NCBI GenBank assembly: GCA_029266295.1
Contig: JAQSXD010000010.1
Location: 1 to 24,060 of the forward strand
Reading direction: 5' to 3'
Length of the DNA: 24,060 nt
Source of the DNA: Bacillota bacterium
GTDB lineage: Bacteria > Bacillota > Clostridia > Peptostreptococcales > Anaerovoracaceae
Made by a program: the position numbers and the translations under genes. This document shows positions 1 through 6,774 of this stretch, one piece after another. The notes under the pieces are model-generated. The model was given only the letters and a program-made list of their open reading frames with translations, ran no database searches and was not told where the DNA came from. Position 1 is the first letter of the stretch; each line of letters starts with the position of its first letter.

Positions 1-128
1 CTAACATGTCCAACTATAACGGTCGGACTATGGCTGGTGTTCTGCTGATCAGGGAAAACGGTGAAGTAGTCATCATCAAGCCGGCGCAAAAGTACGGAGA
101 TCTTGTGGCTAACGAAATTAAGCTGTAG
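1..128 (+). CDS. 3' end of an unidentified protein (5' truncated by the window edge)
   Basis: An open frame enters the window (first full codon at position 3) and ends at a TAG at 126-128. About 41 residues are visible, with the pattern NMSNYNGRTMAG, then LLIRENGEVVIIKP, then YGDLVANEIKL at the C-terminus. The alternating hydrophobic run around LLIRENGEVVII looks like a beta hairpin. I do not recognise the family. An internal ATG at 6 could start a 40-residue peptide, but nothing shows it is used. The stop lies 17 bases before the next gene, whose ribosome-binding purines (GAGGAGG) start at the stop codon, so the two are probably co-transcribed. Confidence 0.5.
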   Translation, partial: NMSNYNGRTMAGVLLIRENGEVVIIKPAQKYGDLVANEIKL

Positions 129-145
129 AGGAGGAGACTTCGGAA

Positions 146-754
146 ATGTACCAATTAGAAACATACCAGAATAGAACAACGGTGAAAGAATATATCAGAG
201 ATTATGCTGAGGGAGAAGGATTTCTTGAATTTTGCGAGAAACATATCGGTTTTGGACAAATCTGGTCCTGCCCTCTTTATGATCTCAATCCCGCTGACTA
301 CGAAAAAAAGTATAAATATCTTTATCTCTTTGGCAGGCGCGTCATCTTTGAGCCGGAAGAAAATCATGACAAGGTATGGAAAAAATCAAAAGCCGTGGAC
401 AGAGAGCTGGAGCGGGCGAAGAAAAAGGAGCGTGAGAAATACATCAGTGAAGTTTGCCTGATGGAAAGAAACGTACTTATGGAGCAAATTCAGGCATTGG
501 AAAGAAAATACCCGGGCAGTATCAGCCTCACTGCCGGAAGCTGCCACGTCTGCAGCAGATGCAATCGCACCGAAGAGGAGGGCTGCCGGTATTCTGATGA
601 GATTCGCTTTTTTATTGAATCTCTTGGAGGGAGCATCGGTGGAACCGCAGGAGAGCTTCTGGGTATTGAGCTGCAGTGGATGAAACACCAGCCGTCTGGA
701 TATTATACCCTGATAGCAGGACTCTTTTCAGATGATCCAAGAGTAGAAATTTGA
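146..754 (+). CDS. DUF2284-type predicted metal-binding protein
   Basis: A 202-residue soluble protein. It matches the layout of the DUF2284 family of predicted metal-binding proteins: an early WSCPL segment (W40, C42) and a C-terminal cysteine cluster C133-x2-C136-x2-C139-x7-C147-R, followed by a segment resembling the family's conserved 'S.EA.G' stretch (FFIESLGGSI). The four spaced cysteines suggest an Fe-S cluster or zinc site. That is known as a prediction for the family, not shown here. The start has a purine-rich GAGGAGG about 11 bases upstream. The next gene starts 16 bases after the stop and encodes another cysteine-rich protein, so they probably form one transcription unit. The substrate is unknown; similar proteins often sit beside corrinoid or anaerobic metabolism genes, which is only a hint. 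Confidence 0.75.
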   Translation: MYQLETYQNRTTVKEYIRDYAEGEGFLEFCEKHIGFGQIWSCPLYDLNPADYEKKYKYLYLFGRRVIFEPEENHDKVWKKSKAVDRELERAKKKEREKYISEVCLMERNVLMEQIQALERKYPGSISLTAGSCHVCSRCNRTEEEGCRYSDEIRFFIESLGGSIGGTAGELLGIELQWMKHQPSGYYTLIAGLFSDDPRVEI

Positions 755-770
755 ATGTAAGGAAGAGAAT

Positions 771-1319
771 ATGAATATCAGTCAATTAACTAACCCCGAA
801 AATGTAATTTTTATGACGACGAAAGAATTTGTAGCGAGATTCGCAGACAAAACAGGGATTTCTGATTTGGAACAGGAAATTGAGACATTTCGTCTGAAGC
901 CAGGCAAGGAAGGAAAATTGCTCATCGGAGAAAAGCGCACGACTTTTAAAATTTTTATGCCGAAATTCCTGTTCAAGAAACGCTTTCCGCAGGATGATTG
1001 CGTCTGGGTTTCCCTGGGAGACAGTTATCCCTATTACTGCCTTCAGGACATGGAGCCGTGGATGGATAAGCGCTACAGTTTCTTTACTAATTGCCGATGT
1101 GAATATTTTCCGTGCCACAAAGGAATTGACGAGGAAGCGTTTAACTGTCTGTTTTGCTATTGCCCGCTGTACCCGCTGAAGGACCAGTGCGGCGGAAAGT
1201 TTCGTTACATTGGAAGCATCAAAGATTGCAGCGGTTGTACCGTGCCCCATCGGAAGCAAAATTATGGGTATATCATAGGCAGATTTGCGGAAATCGCAGA
1301 AGCATCGAAACCAGACTGA
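771..1319 (+). CDS. Cysteine-rich small domain protein
   Basis: A 182-residue protein in two parts. Residues 1 to about 100 are a non-cysteine N-terminal region I do not recognise. From about residue 108 the protein follows the 'cysteine-rich small domain' family closely: C108-R-C110-EYFPC115-H, then FNCLFCYCPLY, then CGGKF, then IKDCSGCTVPH and a closing NYGYII. The family is small and likely binds metal; in some clostridia it occurs fused or next to cobalamin biosynthesis proteins. That link is established only by association. The start is preceded by AAGGAAGAG. The gene is 16 bases after the DUF2284 gene, so a shared role involving metals or corrinoids is plausible. There is no clear terminator after it. 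Confidence 0.8.
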   Translation: MNISQLTNPENVIFMTTKEFVARFADKTGISDLEQEIETFRLKPGKEGKLLIGEKRTTFKIFMPKFLFKKRFPQDDCVWVSLGDSYPYYCLQDMEPWMDKRYSFFTNCRCEYFPCHKGIDEEAFNCLFCYCPLYPLKDQCGGKFRYIGSIKDCSGCTVPHRKQNYGYIIGRFAEIAEASKPD

Positions 1320-1645
1320 AGGAAATAATCGGTATTCAAATAAAATTCAGCAGGAAAGCAGATATCGAGAAGCGAATGTTTAAGAAGGATCTGTTTATTT
1401 CCTGTATCATTTTTCATCTCTAAAATTAATTATACATTATAATCTTGATTTTCATCATTTACAAAATAAAAACCGAAGTGATATATTACCAGAGTAATAA
1501 AAAGCTCCGGATTCATAATAAGATGAGAATATAAGTACTGTTTTGCTGCTATTTTTGAATAACAGAAAATGGTTTTTTGACGTAAAGGAAAATATTTGTT
1601 ATACTTGCATAGTACTATTTTCCAAAACGATTGGGGAGGATGGCT
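1320..1645. other. Intergenic region upstream of walR
   Basis: 326 bases without a convincing gene. The first ~80 bases are open in a shadow frame only. 1420-1560 is strongly AT-rich. The end holds the walR promoter (listed separately) and its Shine-Dalgarno sequence. I found no convincing rho-independent terminator for the upstream cysteine-rich genes, and no WalR-type direct repeat that I would trust. Confidence 0.5.
1577..1605 (+). promoter_or_regulatory. Sigma-A-type promoter of walRK
   Basis: The -35 element TTGACG (1577-1582) and -10 element TATACT (1600-1605) are separated by exactly 17 bases. Transcription would begin near 1612, about 34 bases before the walR ATG. Both hexamers are one base off consensus. 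Confidence 0.75.
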
Positions 1646-2344
1646 ATGGACGCTAAAAAAGTGCTGATTATTGAAGACGAAAAATCCATATCAGATATTA
1701 TAAAATTTAACTTGGTGAAGGAAGGCTTTGAGGTGGATACGGCATACGACGGGCAGGAGGGTCTTGAAAAGGCACTTGCACGGCAGCCGGACTTAATCCT
1801 TCTTGATGTAATGCTTCCTCTAATGGACGGATTTCAGGTCTGCAAAAAAATCAGAGAGACCTGTTCTGTTCCTATTCTGATGCTTACCGCGAAGGAAGAA
1901 GAGGTAGATAAGGTTCTAGGCCTTGAACTGGGGGCAGATGATTATATTACAAAGCCCTTTGGGATGAGGGAGCTCATTGCAAGAATCAAGGCCAACATTA
2001 GAAGAACGGATCTTTTGGCAAGCTTGCAGGATGTGCCTTCCAACATTCAGGACTTTGGGAGTCTTGCAATCGATCTGAATCGATACGAAGTCAGGAAACA
2101 CGGAACAGCGCTGGAACTGACGCTGCGTGAGTTCGAACTGCTCAAGTACCTGGCAGAACGGGAAAATAAGGTGTTTTCCAGAGAGCAGCTTCTTGAAGAA
2201 GTCTGGGGCTACGAATATTATGGAGATATCAGAACCGTTGATGTAACGGTGCGTCGGTTGAGGGAAAAGCTGGAGGATGATTCCAGCGATCCAAAATACA
2301 TCATGACAAAAAGAGGTATCGGGTACTACTTCAGGAGGCCGTAA
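1646..2344 (+). CDS. walR: Response regulator WalR (YycF), OmpR/PhoB family
   Basis: A 232-residue DNA-binding response regulator of the WalK/WalR cell-wall homeostasis system. The receiver domain (about 4-120) has the acidic pocket E10-D11, phospho-acceptor D54 in LILLDVMLP, the conserved Thr in MLTAKEEE and Lys in YITKPFG. The C-terminal half is an OmpR-type winged helix (ELTLREFELLKYLA, then TVDVTVRRLREKLE and RGIGYYF). I chose ATG 1646 because GGGGAGG at 1633-1639 is six bases upstream; TTG 1631 and ATG 1640 would overlap or crowd that site. It is followed after five bases by its histidine kinase. Close resemblance to WalR over PhoP or other paralogues rests on the receiver sequence and the WalK partner, so the symbol is likely but not certain. 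Confidence 0.9.
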   Translation: MDAKKVLIIEDEKSISDIIKFNLVKEGFEVDTAYDGQEGLEKALARQPDLILLDVMLPLMDGFQVCKKIRETCSVPILMLTAKEEEVDKVLGLELGADDYITKPFGMRELIARIKANIRRTDLLASLQDVPSNIQDFGSLAIDLNRYEVRKHGTALELTLREFELLKYLAERENKVFSREQLLEEVWGYEYYGDIRTVDVTVRRLREKLEDDSSDPKYIMTKRGIGYYFRRP

Positions 2345-2349
2345 GGGTT

Positions 2350-4179
2350 ATGATCAGAAAAAAGAGATGGTCCAGCATAAGATGGAAGCTTGTTTTTATC
2401 TACTTCCTTCTTGTATTTATTGCAACGACAATCATCGGTGTTTTTATCATGAGTCAATTGGAGGCTTATTATAAAGATTCAATTAGTAGCAACATTACCC
2501 GTATGGTTGAAGAAACGATGCTGCGTTCGTCTCTGCAGGAGTATGGGGATCTAGCCAGTCATCAGGCTGAAATTCAGACCAATATTGACAATTGGGGGAG
2601 AGGCGTACAGCAGGAGATTTTCGTCATCGATGACGCGCTTACGATTATTGCGTCCAATAACGAAAATTTAAATATGAAAAGTGCTGTGGAGTTTCTGGAT
2701 CAAGACCTCATTGTAAGCGGTCTTTCCGGAAAAATAGACGAAAAAGACGATATAATCAAGTCTTCCAAAAAAGAAACCCCGGTAAAAAGTCTCGTTTTCC
2801 CCATCGGTGAAGAAGATGAGATTAGAGGGGTTCTTTATATACGCGAGGATATGACCAGCGTTTATAAAACCATCGATGATTCAAGGCTTATTTTTGTTCA
2901 GGCAATGGCAATCGCCTTGCTGATTACGGTAGTGCTTGGCTTTTTTATTGCCAGAAGTATTACAGTACCGATTAATGATGTGACAGAAAAGGCCGAAAAG
3001 ATGGCGGGGGGCGACTTCAGCCAGGAGGTCAGTGTCAAATCAGATGATGAAATCGGCCGTCTTGCAGAAATGTTCAATCTGCTTAGACAGCAGCTGAATC
3101 TAACCCTTTCTGAAATATCCAACGAAAAAAGCAAATTGGAGACCATTTTGAAATACATGGCAGACGGACTCATCGCTGTAGACCTTTCTGGCCATATTAT
3201 ACATGCCAATCCGGCGGCGATGGCCATGCTCAGTATTACAGCCGACGATATGGAGAACCGTTATTATGATGATATTATCAGGAACTATAACGAAGGACTT
3301 ATGTTTGATAAACTTCGGGAAAACAGTAAGGATGGCGGCAACTCAGACATATTTTTCTATGGCGGATCCACTTTTGCGGTGCGATATGACCGGTTCAAGG
3401 ATGAAAATGCTCAGGATGTGGGCATCATCATGATTCTGCAGGATATTACCGAACGTCAGAAGCTGGAAAACATGCAGACGGATTTTGTAGCAAATGTCTC
3501 CCACGAATTAAAGACGCCGCTGACAACCATCAAAAGCTACACAGAAACACTTTTGGATGGCCAGGTGGATGACAAGGAGACGGAAATTCAGTTCTTGGGC
3601 ATTATAGACCAAGAAGCTGACCGGATGAACCGTTTGGTGAAAGAGCTTCTGCAGCTTTCACGGCTGGATTATAAGCAGGAAAAATGGAATAAGAAGGAGA
3701 GCAATCTCATCAGCCTGCTGAAGTCAGTGGTGACGAAGGTTGAGATCACCGCAAAAAACAAGAACCAGCATATGAACTGCATCTTTGACGAGAGCCAAAA
3801 AATTATGGCGGTCATAGACAGAGATGGGATTGAGCAGGTCCTGCTCAATGTACTTAGCAATGCGATCAAGTATACGCAGGAAGGCGGACGAATCGATATT
3901 GATGCGCTGCGGAAGGATCGATGGGCACAGATTATTGTAACGGACAACGGGATCGGTATTCCGGAGAAGGAATTGTCACGAGTGTTCGAGCGTTTCTTCC
4001 GAGTAGACAAAGCCCGCTCAAGAGCGATGGGCGGAACTGGACTTGGTTTGGCAATCTCCAAGCAGATTGTGGAGGAACACAAGGGAACCATTGAAATTGA
4101 GAGTAAGGAAGGACGCGGAGCGAAAGTGACGGTGACCTTGCCCCTATCTCATGTCAGAGGAATCAAGAATATAATGTGA
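2350..4179 (+). CDS. walK: Sensor histidine kinase WalK (YycG)
   Basis: A 609-residue membrane kinase, about the usual WalK length. Order of parts: TM1 (about 13-34), an extracytoplasmic sensor region (about 35-180), TM2 (about 183-205), HAMP linker (about 206-258), PAS domain (about 262-370), HisKA with the phospho-accepting H385 in VSHELKTPL, and a HATPase domain with N box (NVLSNAIKY), G1 box (DNGIGIP), F box (RFFRVDKARS) and G2 box (GGTGLGLAI). It would phosphorylate WalR in response to peptidoglycan status, in the membrane. It begins five bases after walR, so the genes are co-expressed. The accessory genes walH, walI and walJ that follow walK in bacilli are absent; a strong terminator follows and then sporulation genes. 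Confidence 0.9.
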   Translation: MIRKKRWSSIRWKLVFIYFLLVFIATTIIGVFIMSQLEAYYKDSISSNITRMVEETMLRSSLQEYGDLASHQAEIQTNIDNWGRGVQQEIFVIDDALTIIASNNENLNMKSAVEFLDQDLIVSGLSGKIDEKDDIIKSSKKETPVKSLVFPIGEEDEIRGVLYIREDMTSVYKTIDDSRLIFVQAMAIALLITVVLGFFIARSITVPINDVTEKAEKMAGGDFSQEVSVKSDDEIGRLAEMFNLLRQQLNLTLSEISNEKSKLETILKYMADGLIAVDLSGHIIHANPAAMAMLSITADDMENRYYDDIIRNYNEGLMFDKLRENSKDGGNSDIFFYGGSTFAVRYDRFKDENAQDVGIIMILQDITERQKLENMQTDFVANVSHELKTPLTTIKSYTETLLDGQVDDKETEIQFLGIIDQEADRMNRLVKELLQLSRLDYKQEKWNKKESNLISLLKSVVTKVEITAKNKNQHMNCIFDESQKIMAVIDRDGIEQVLLNVLSNAIKYTQEGGRIDIDALRKDRWAQIIVTDNGIGIPEKELSRVFERFFRVDKARSRAMGGTGLGLAISKQIVEEHKGTIEIESKEGRGAKVTVTLPLSHVRGIKNIM

Positions 4180-4228
4180 ATGCACTGACTATTTTGCGGG
4201 GGATCTGCAATATCAGACGAATACATGG

Positions 4229-4264
4229 ACACTCCTTTTCATATATTGAAAAGGGGTGTTTTTT
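4229..4264 (+). terminator. Intrinsic terminator after walK that also holds the yabP ribosome-binding site
   Basis: A 12-bp stem, arm ACACTCCTTTTC (4229-4240) and arm GAAAAGGGGTGT (4248-4259) with one G-T pair, closes a 7-base loop and runs into six T (4259-4264). The 3' arm contains AAGGGG (4251-4256), the only Shine-Dalgarno-like sequence for the yabP ATG at 4265. The hairpin should therefore stop most walRK transcripts and hide the yabP start in any that read through. Confidence 0.8.
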
Positions 4265-4525
4265 ATGGATGCACATGTAGTAAATATAGACAACAGAGAA
4301 AGAGTTTCCGTTACAGAAGTTGCGGATGTGGAAAGCTTCAACGAGGAGATCATCCTGCTGAGTTTGAAGAACGGCGGCTTGATTATCAGAGGAGAGAAGC
4401 TTCATATTCAGAAGCTTGATCTTGAAGAGGGCAGAGTTTTGATTACCGGTTCGATCGGTTCTGCTGTCTATACAGAGAAAAAAGACCGGCAGGATAAGGG
4501 ATTCCTGAAAAAAATTCTCAAATGA
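4265..4525 (+). CDS. yabP: Spore protein YabP
   Basis: An 86-residue protein of the YabP/YqfC family. In Bacillus subtilis yabP and yabQ are sigma-E-controlled, act in the mother cell and contribute to spore cortex assembly (yabQ most clearly). Visible family features are the IDNRERVSVTEV start, DVESFNEEIILL, the GGLIIRGEKLHI strand pair and the GSIGSAVYTE turn, giving an all-beta profile with a basic tail (KGFLKKILK). ATG 4265 is eight bases after AAGGGG; a GTG at 4256 is in frame but lies within that purine run. The stop overlaps the yabQ start by four bases, indicating coupled translation. I did not find a convincing sigma-E promoter between walK and this gene. Confidence 0.88.
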   Translation: MDAHVVNIDNRERVSVTEVADVESFNEEIILLSLKNGGLIIRGEKLHIQKLDLEEGRVLITGSIGSAVYTEKKDRQDKGFLKKILK

Positions 4526-4824
4526 TCATAGGAATGAATCCGCTGATCCTGGATCAGTCCTTTGAATTCGTCATCATGCTCGCCGCCGGGATGACGATCA
4601 TGATTTTCCATGATTTGTATTTAACGCTAAAAATTAAATTTCAGCCAAGCAAGAAGACGTCTTTTATTCAGGATGTCCTATTCTGGCTGTTTGCTGCGCT
4701 TTTGACATGTTCTTTTCTTTATTATAGCAGCTTTGGAAGGCTTAGCTTTCATGCTTTGCTAGCATTTGGAGTCGGGGCTGTCTTGTGGAAAAAATTTTTT
4801 TGTGCTACAATAAACAACAGGTGA
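4522..4824 (+). CDS. yabQ: Spore cortex biosynthesis protein YabQ
   Basis: A 100-residue integral membrane protein with three predicted membrane segments (about residues 12-36, 50-69 and 76-92). It shows the YabQ pattern: an early FHDLYLTLKIKF segment after TM1 and a second hydrophobic hairpin. YabQ is needed for spore cortex formation in B. subtilis and localises to the forespore membrane; that is family knowledge. The start overlaps yabP (ATGA, 4522-4525). An alternative ATG at 4534 has a too-close GGA. The protein is short compared with many YabQ proteins, but its C-terminus ends naturally before divIC, which begins five bases downstream. Confidence 0.82.
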   Translation: MIIGMNPLILDQSFEFVIMLAAGMTIMIFHDLYLTLKIKFQPSKKTSFIQDVLFWLFAALLTCSFLYYSSFGRLSFHALLAFGVGAVLWKKFFCATINNR

Positions 4825-4828
4825 TCTT

Positions 4829-5293
4829 ATGTTGAAAAGAAAGAAGCGCCGCAGCAGAGAATTTAAGAACAGCAGCCAGGTTATTGACATTGACGATGCA
4901 AGAAGGGAACGAAAAAAGAAGCGGAACGAAGCTGCGGAGAAAAGGGGCAAGGCGCAAAAAACAAAACAGATTGTAACGGAACGCCAGGCAGGGAAAAAAG
5001 CCCGTCGCAGAATGGTGTATTTTTTCGTTTTCCTGTTTATCCTATGTCTCATCGGTGTCTCAGCGTTCAATATTATCAGCCTTAAGCTCACAGAAGCCAA
5101 AACCATAAAGGAACAGCAGCAACTTTTAGAACAGAAGGACAAGCTGGAGAAAATCTATTCACAGGTCAACAGCCCGGAATATATCGAGCAGCAGGCGAGA
5201 CAGCAGCTGAGGATGATACGCCCGGGAGAAATCTTATATGTGCTGCCAGATAAGGATGCAAAGAAGGACAAAGGTGGAATTATCCCCGAATAG
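4829..5293 (+). CDS. divIC: Septum formation initiator DivIC/FtsB
   Basis: A 154-residue bitopic membrane protein. Residues 1-61 are a very basic cytoplasmic tail. A single membrane segment follows (about 62-84, VYFFVFLFILCLIGVSAF), then a short coiled coil (about 85-112, KEQQQLLEQKDKLEKIY) and the DivIC signature YIEQQARQQLRMIRPGEILYV, here seen as SPEYIEQQAR followed by RPGEILYVLP. DivIC forms a complex with DivIB/FtsQ and FtsL and links septal peptidoglycan synthesis to FtsZ. Its place after yabPQ is the order found in bacilli and clostridia. The cytoplasmic tail is longer than in B. subtilis DivIC. The start lies 7 bases after AGGTGA, and RNase M5 follows after eight bases. Confidence 0.9.
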   Translation: MLKRKKRRSREFKNSSQVIDIDDARRERKKKRNEAAEKRGKAQKTKQIVTERQAGKKARRRMVYFFVFLFILCLIGVSAFNIISLKLTEAKTIKEQQQLLEQKDKLEKIYSQVNSPEYIEQQARQQLRMIRPGEILYVLPDKDAKKDKGGIIPE

Positions 5294-5301
5294 GAGTTTT
5301 C

Positions 5302-5844
5302 ATGATAAAAGAGATCATCGTGGTAGAGGGCAGGGACGATGAAGCTGCAGTCAAGCGGGCAGTGGAAGCGGAAACCATTGCCACCCACGGTTACGGAATC
5401 AGCAAAAAAACCTTTGATTTAATAGAAAAGGCGTATGCCGATAGGGGAATTATTATATTTACTGATCCCGACTTTGCTGGGGATCAAATCCGGAAAAGAC
5501 TTTCCGCACGTTTTCCCGGTGGAAAGCATGCCTTTTTACCAAGGGAAGAAGCCTTAAAGGATGGGGATATCGGAATTGAAAATGCCGCACCGGAACATAT
5601 CAGAGCAGCGCTGGAAAAGGTCAGGCCATCTACTTCCGAGAAACGCTTCGAATTTACCCAGACGGATTTGTTTGACCTTGCGCTTGTAGGAACTTCCGGA
5701 AGTGCGCAGCGCAGGGACAGGCTGGGAAAGCTGCTGGGCATTGGCTACGGAAATTCTAAAGTGTTTCTCAATCGATTGAATCAATATGGGGTTACGCGCC
5801 GCGAACTTTTTGAAGCGGTACAGCAAATAGACAAAAGAGGATAA
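5302..5844 (+). CDS. rnmV: Ribonuclease M5 (5S rRNA maturase)
   Basis: A 180-residue Toprim-domain nuclease that cuts double-stranded pre-5S rRNA in complex with ribosomal protein uL18 to make mature 5S rRNA. The Toprim motifs are clear: the glutamate in VVEGRDD (E9, with D12 and D13) and the DxD motif TDPDFAG (D55, D57), followed by GIENA and a C-terminal domain with LVGTSGSAQRRDRLGKLLGIGYGN, which is typical for RNase M5 over plain primase-like Toprim proteins. TAGGAG lies six bases before the ATG. The stop codon overlaps the rsmA ATG (TAATG, 5842-5846), matching the conserved rnmV-rsmA pairing. Confidence 0.93.
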   Translation: MIKEIIVVEGRDDEAAVKRAVEAETIATHGYGISKKTFDLIEKAYADRGIIIFTDPDFAGDQIRKRLSARFPGGKHAFLPREEALKDGDIGIENAAPEHIRAALEKVRPSTSEKRFEFTQTDLFDLALVGTSGSAQRRDRLGKLLGIGYGNSKVFLNRLNQYGVTRRELFEAVQQIDKRG

Positions 5845-6728
5845 TGGGGAAGAGCATGAAATTATATTCACCTACTACAATCAGTGAAGTAAGAAAAAAA
5901 CACGGCTTTCATTTTTCAAAGAGCCTTGGTCAAAATTTTTTGACAGATAAAAATATCATTGACAAAATTATAGAAAAATCATTGATCGGAAAAGATGATT
6001 TGGTCATCGAGATCGGGCCCGGCATCGGAGTGCTTACCGCCGCCGCCGCCGAGGCAGCAGGGAAAGTAATCGCCATTGAGATTGACAGAAATCTGATTCC
6101 CATACTAAGAGAAACGCTTTGCGATTATGACAATATAGAGATTATAAACAATGACGTGTTAAAAATTGATTTTGCTTCCTTGCTGGAACAAAATGAGCAG
6201 ATCAATGGTCAAAAAAGAGAAAGTGTCAGAATCATAGGGAATCTTCCTTATTATATCACGACGCCGATTATTATGAAGATACTGGAGGATCGGGTAAAGA
6301 CCGACAGCATCACCATCATGCTTCAGAAAGAAGTTGCGGACCGGATCAAGGCGCAGCCAGGTTCAAAAACCTACGGGGCTCTATCCGTTGCCGTGCAGTA
6401 CTATTGCACCGTGGCGCATGTGACCAATGCGCCAAAAGAGATTTTCGTCCCGCAGCCCAAGGTGGATTCCACTGTGATCAGGCTGGACGTACGCAAGGAG
6501 AAACCAGTGCTTTTGTCCAGTGAAGAAACCTTTTTCGCTGTGGTCAAGGCTGGATTCGGACAAAGAAGAAAAACGCTCCTGAACTCTCTAACCGGTATTT
6601 ACGGGCTGACGAAGGATGAGATTGCAGTAGTCATGGCTACTGCCGGAATCGATCCTGTTAGAAGGGCTGAAACCCTGAGCCTGGAGGAGTTTGCCGCTTT
6701 GGCAAATGCGATTCGGGCAGAGAGATAA
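5844..6728 (+). CDS. rsmA: 16S rRNA (adenine1518-N6/adenine1519-N6)-dimethyltransferase RsmA (KsgA)
   Basis: A 294-residue S-adenosylmethionine-dependent methyltransferase that dimethylates two adjacent adenines in the 3' hairpin of 16S rRNA, a late check on small-subunit assembly. Family marks: KSLGQNFLTD near the N-terminus, the SAM-binding loop EIGPGIGVLT (E56 to about T65), AIEIDRN, and the catalytic NLPYYIT motif (N133-Y136). The C-terminal helical part includes FGQRRKTLLNSL. I used the ATG at 5844 that overlaps the rnmV stop. An in-frame ATG at 5856, preceded by GGGGAAG, is an equally good start and would remove four residues. Length is normal. Confidence 0.93.
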   Translation: MGKSMKLYSPTTISEVRKKHGFHFSKSLGQNFLTDKNIIDKIIEKSLIGKDDLVIEIGPGIGVLTAAAAEAAGKVIAIEIDRNLIPILRETLCDYDNIEIINNDVLKIDFASLLEQNEQINGQKRESVRIIGNLPYYITTPIIMKILEDRVKTDSITIMLQKEVADRIKAQPGSKTYGALSVAVQYYCTVAHVTNAPKEIFVPQPKVDSTVIRLDVRKEKPVLLSSEETFFAVVKAGFGQRRKTLLNSLTGIYGLTKDEIAVVMATAGIDPVRRAETLSLEEFAALANAIRAER

Positions 6729-6774
6729 CCGAAGGAAAGCGTGAGATAACAAATCTGGAGGAAATAGCATACTC

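Noticed and set aside
4180..4228. A sigma-E promoter for yabP (AATACATG at 4220-4227 as -10)
   Set aside because: Five of seven -10 positions fit, but there is no matching -35 at the right distance.
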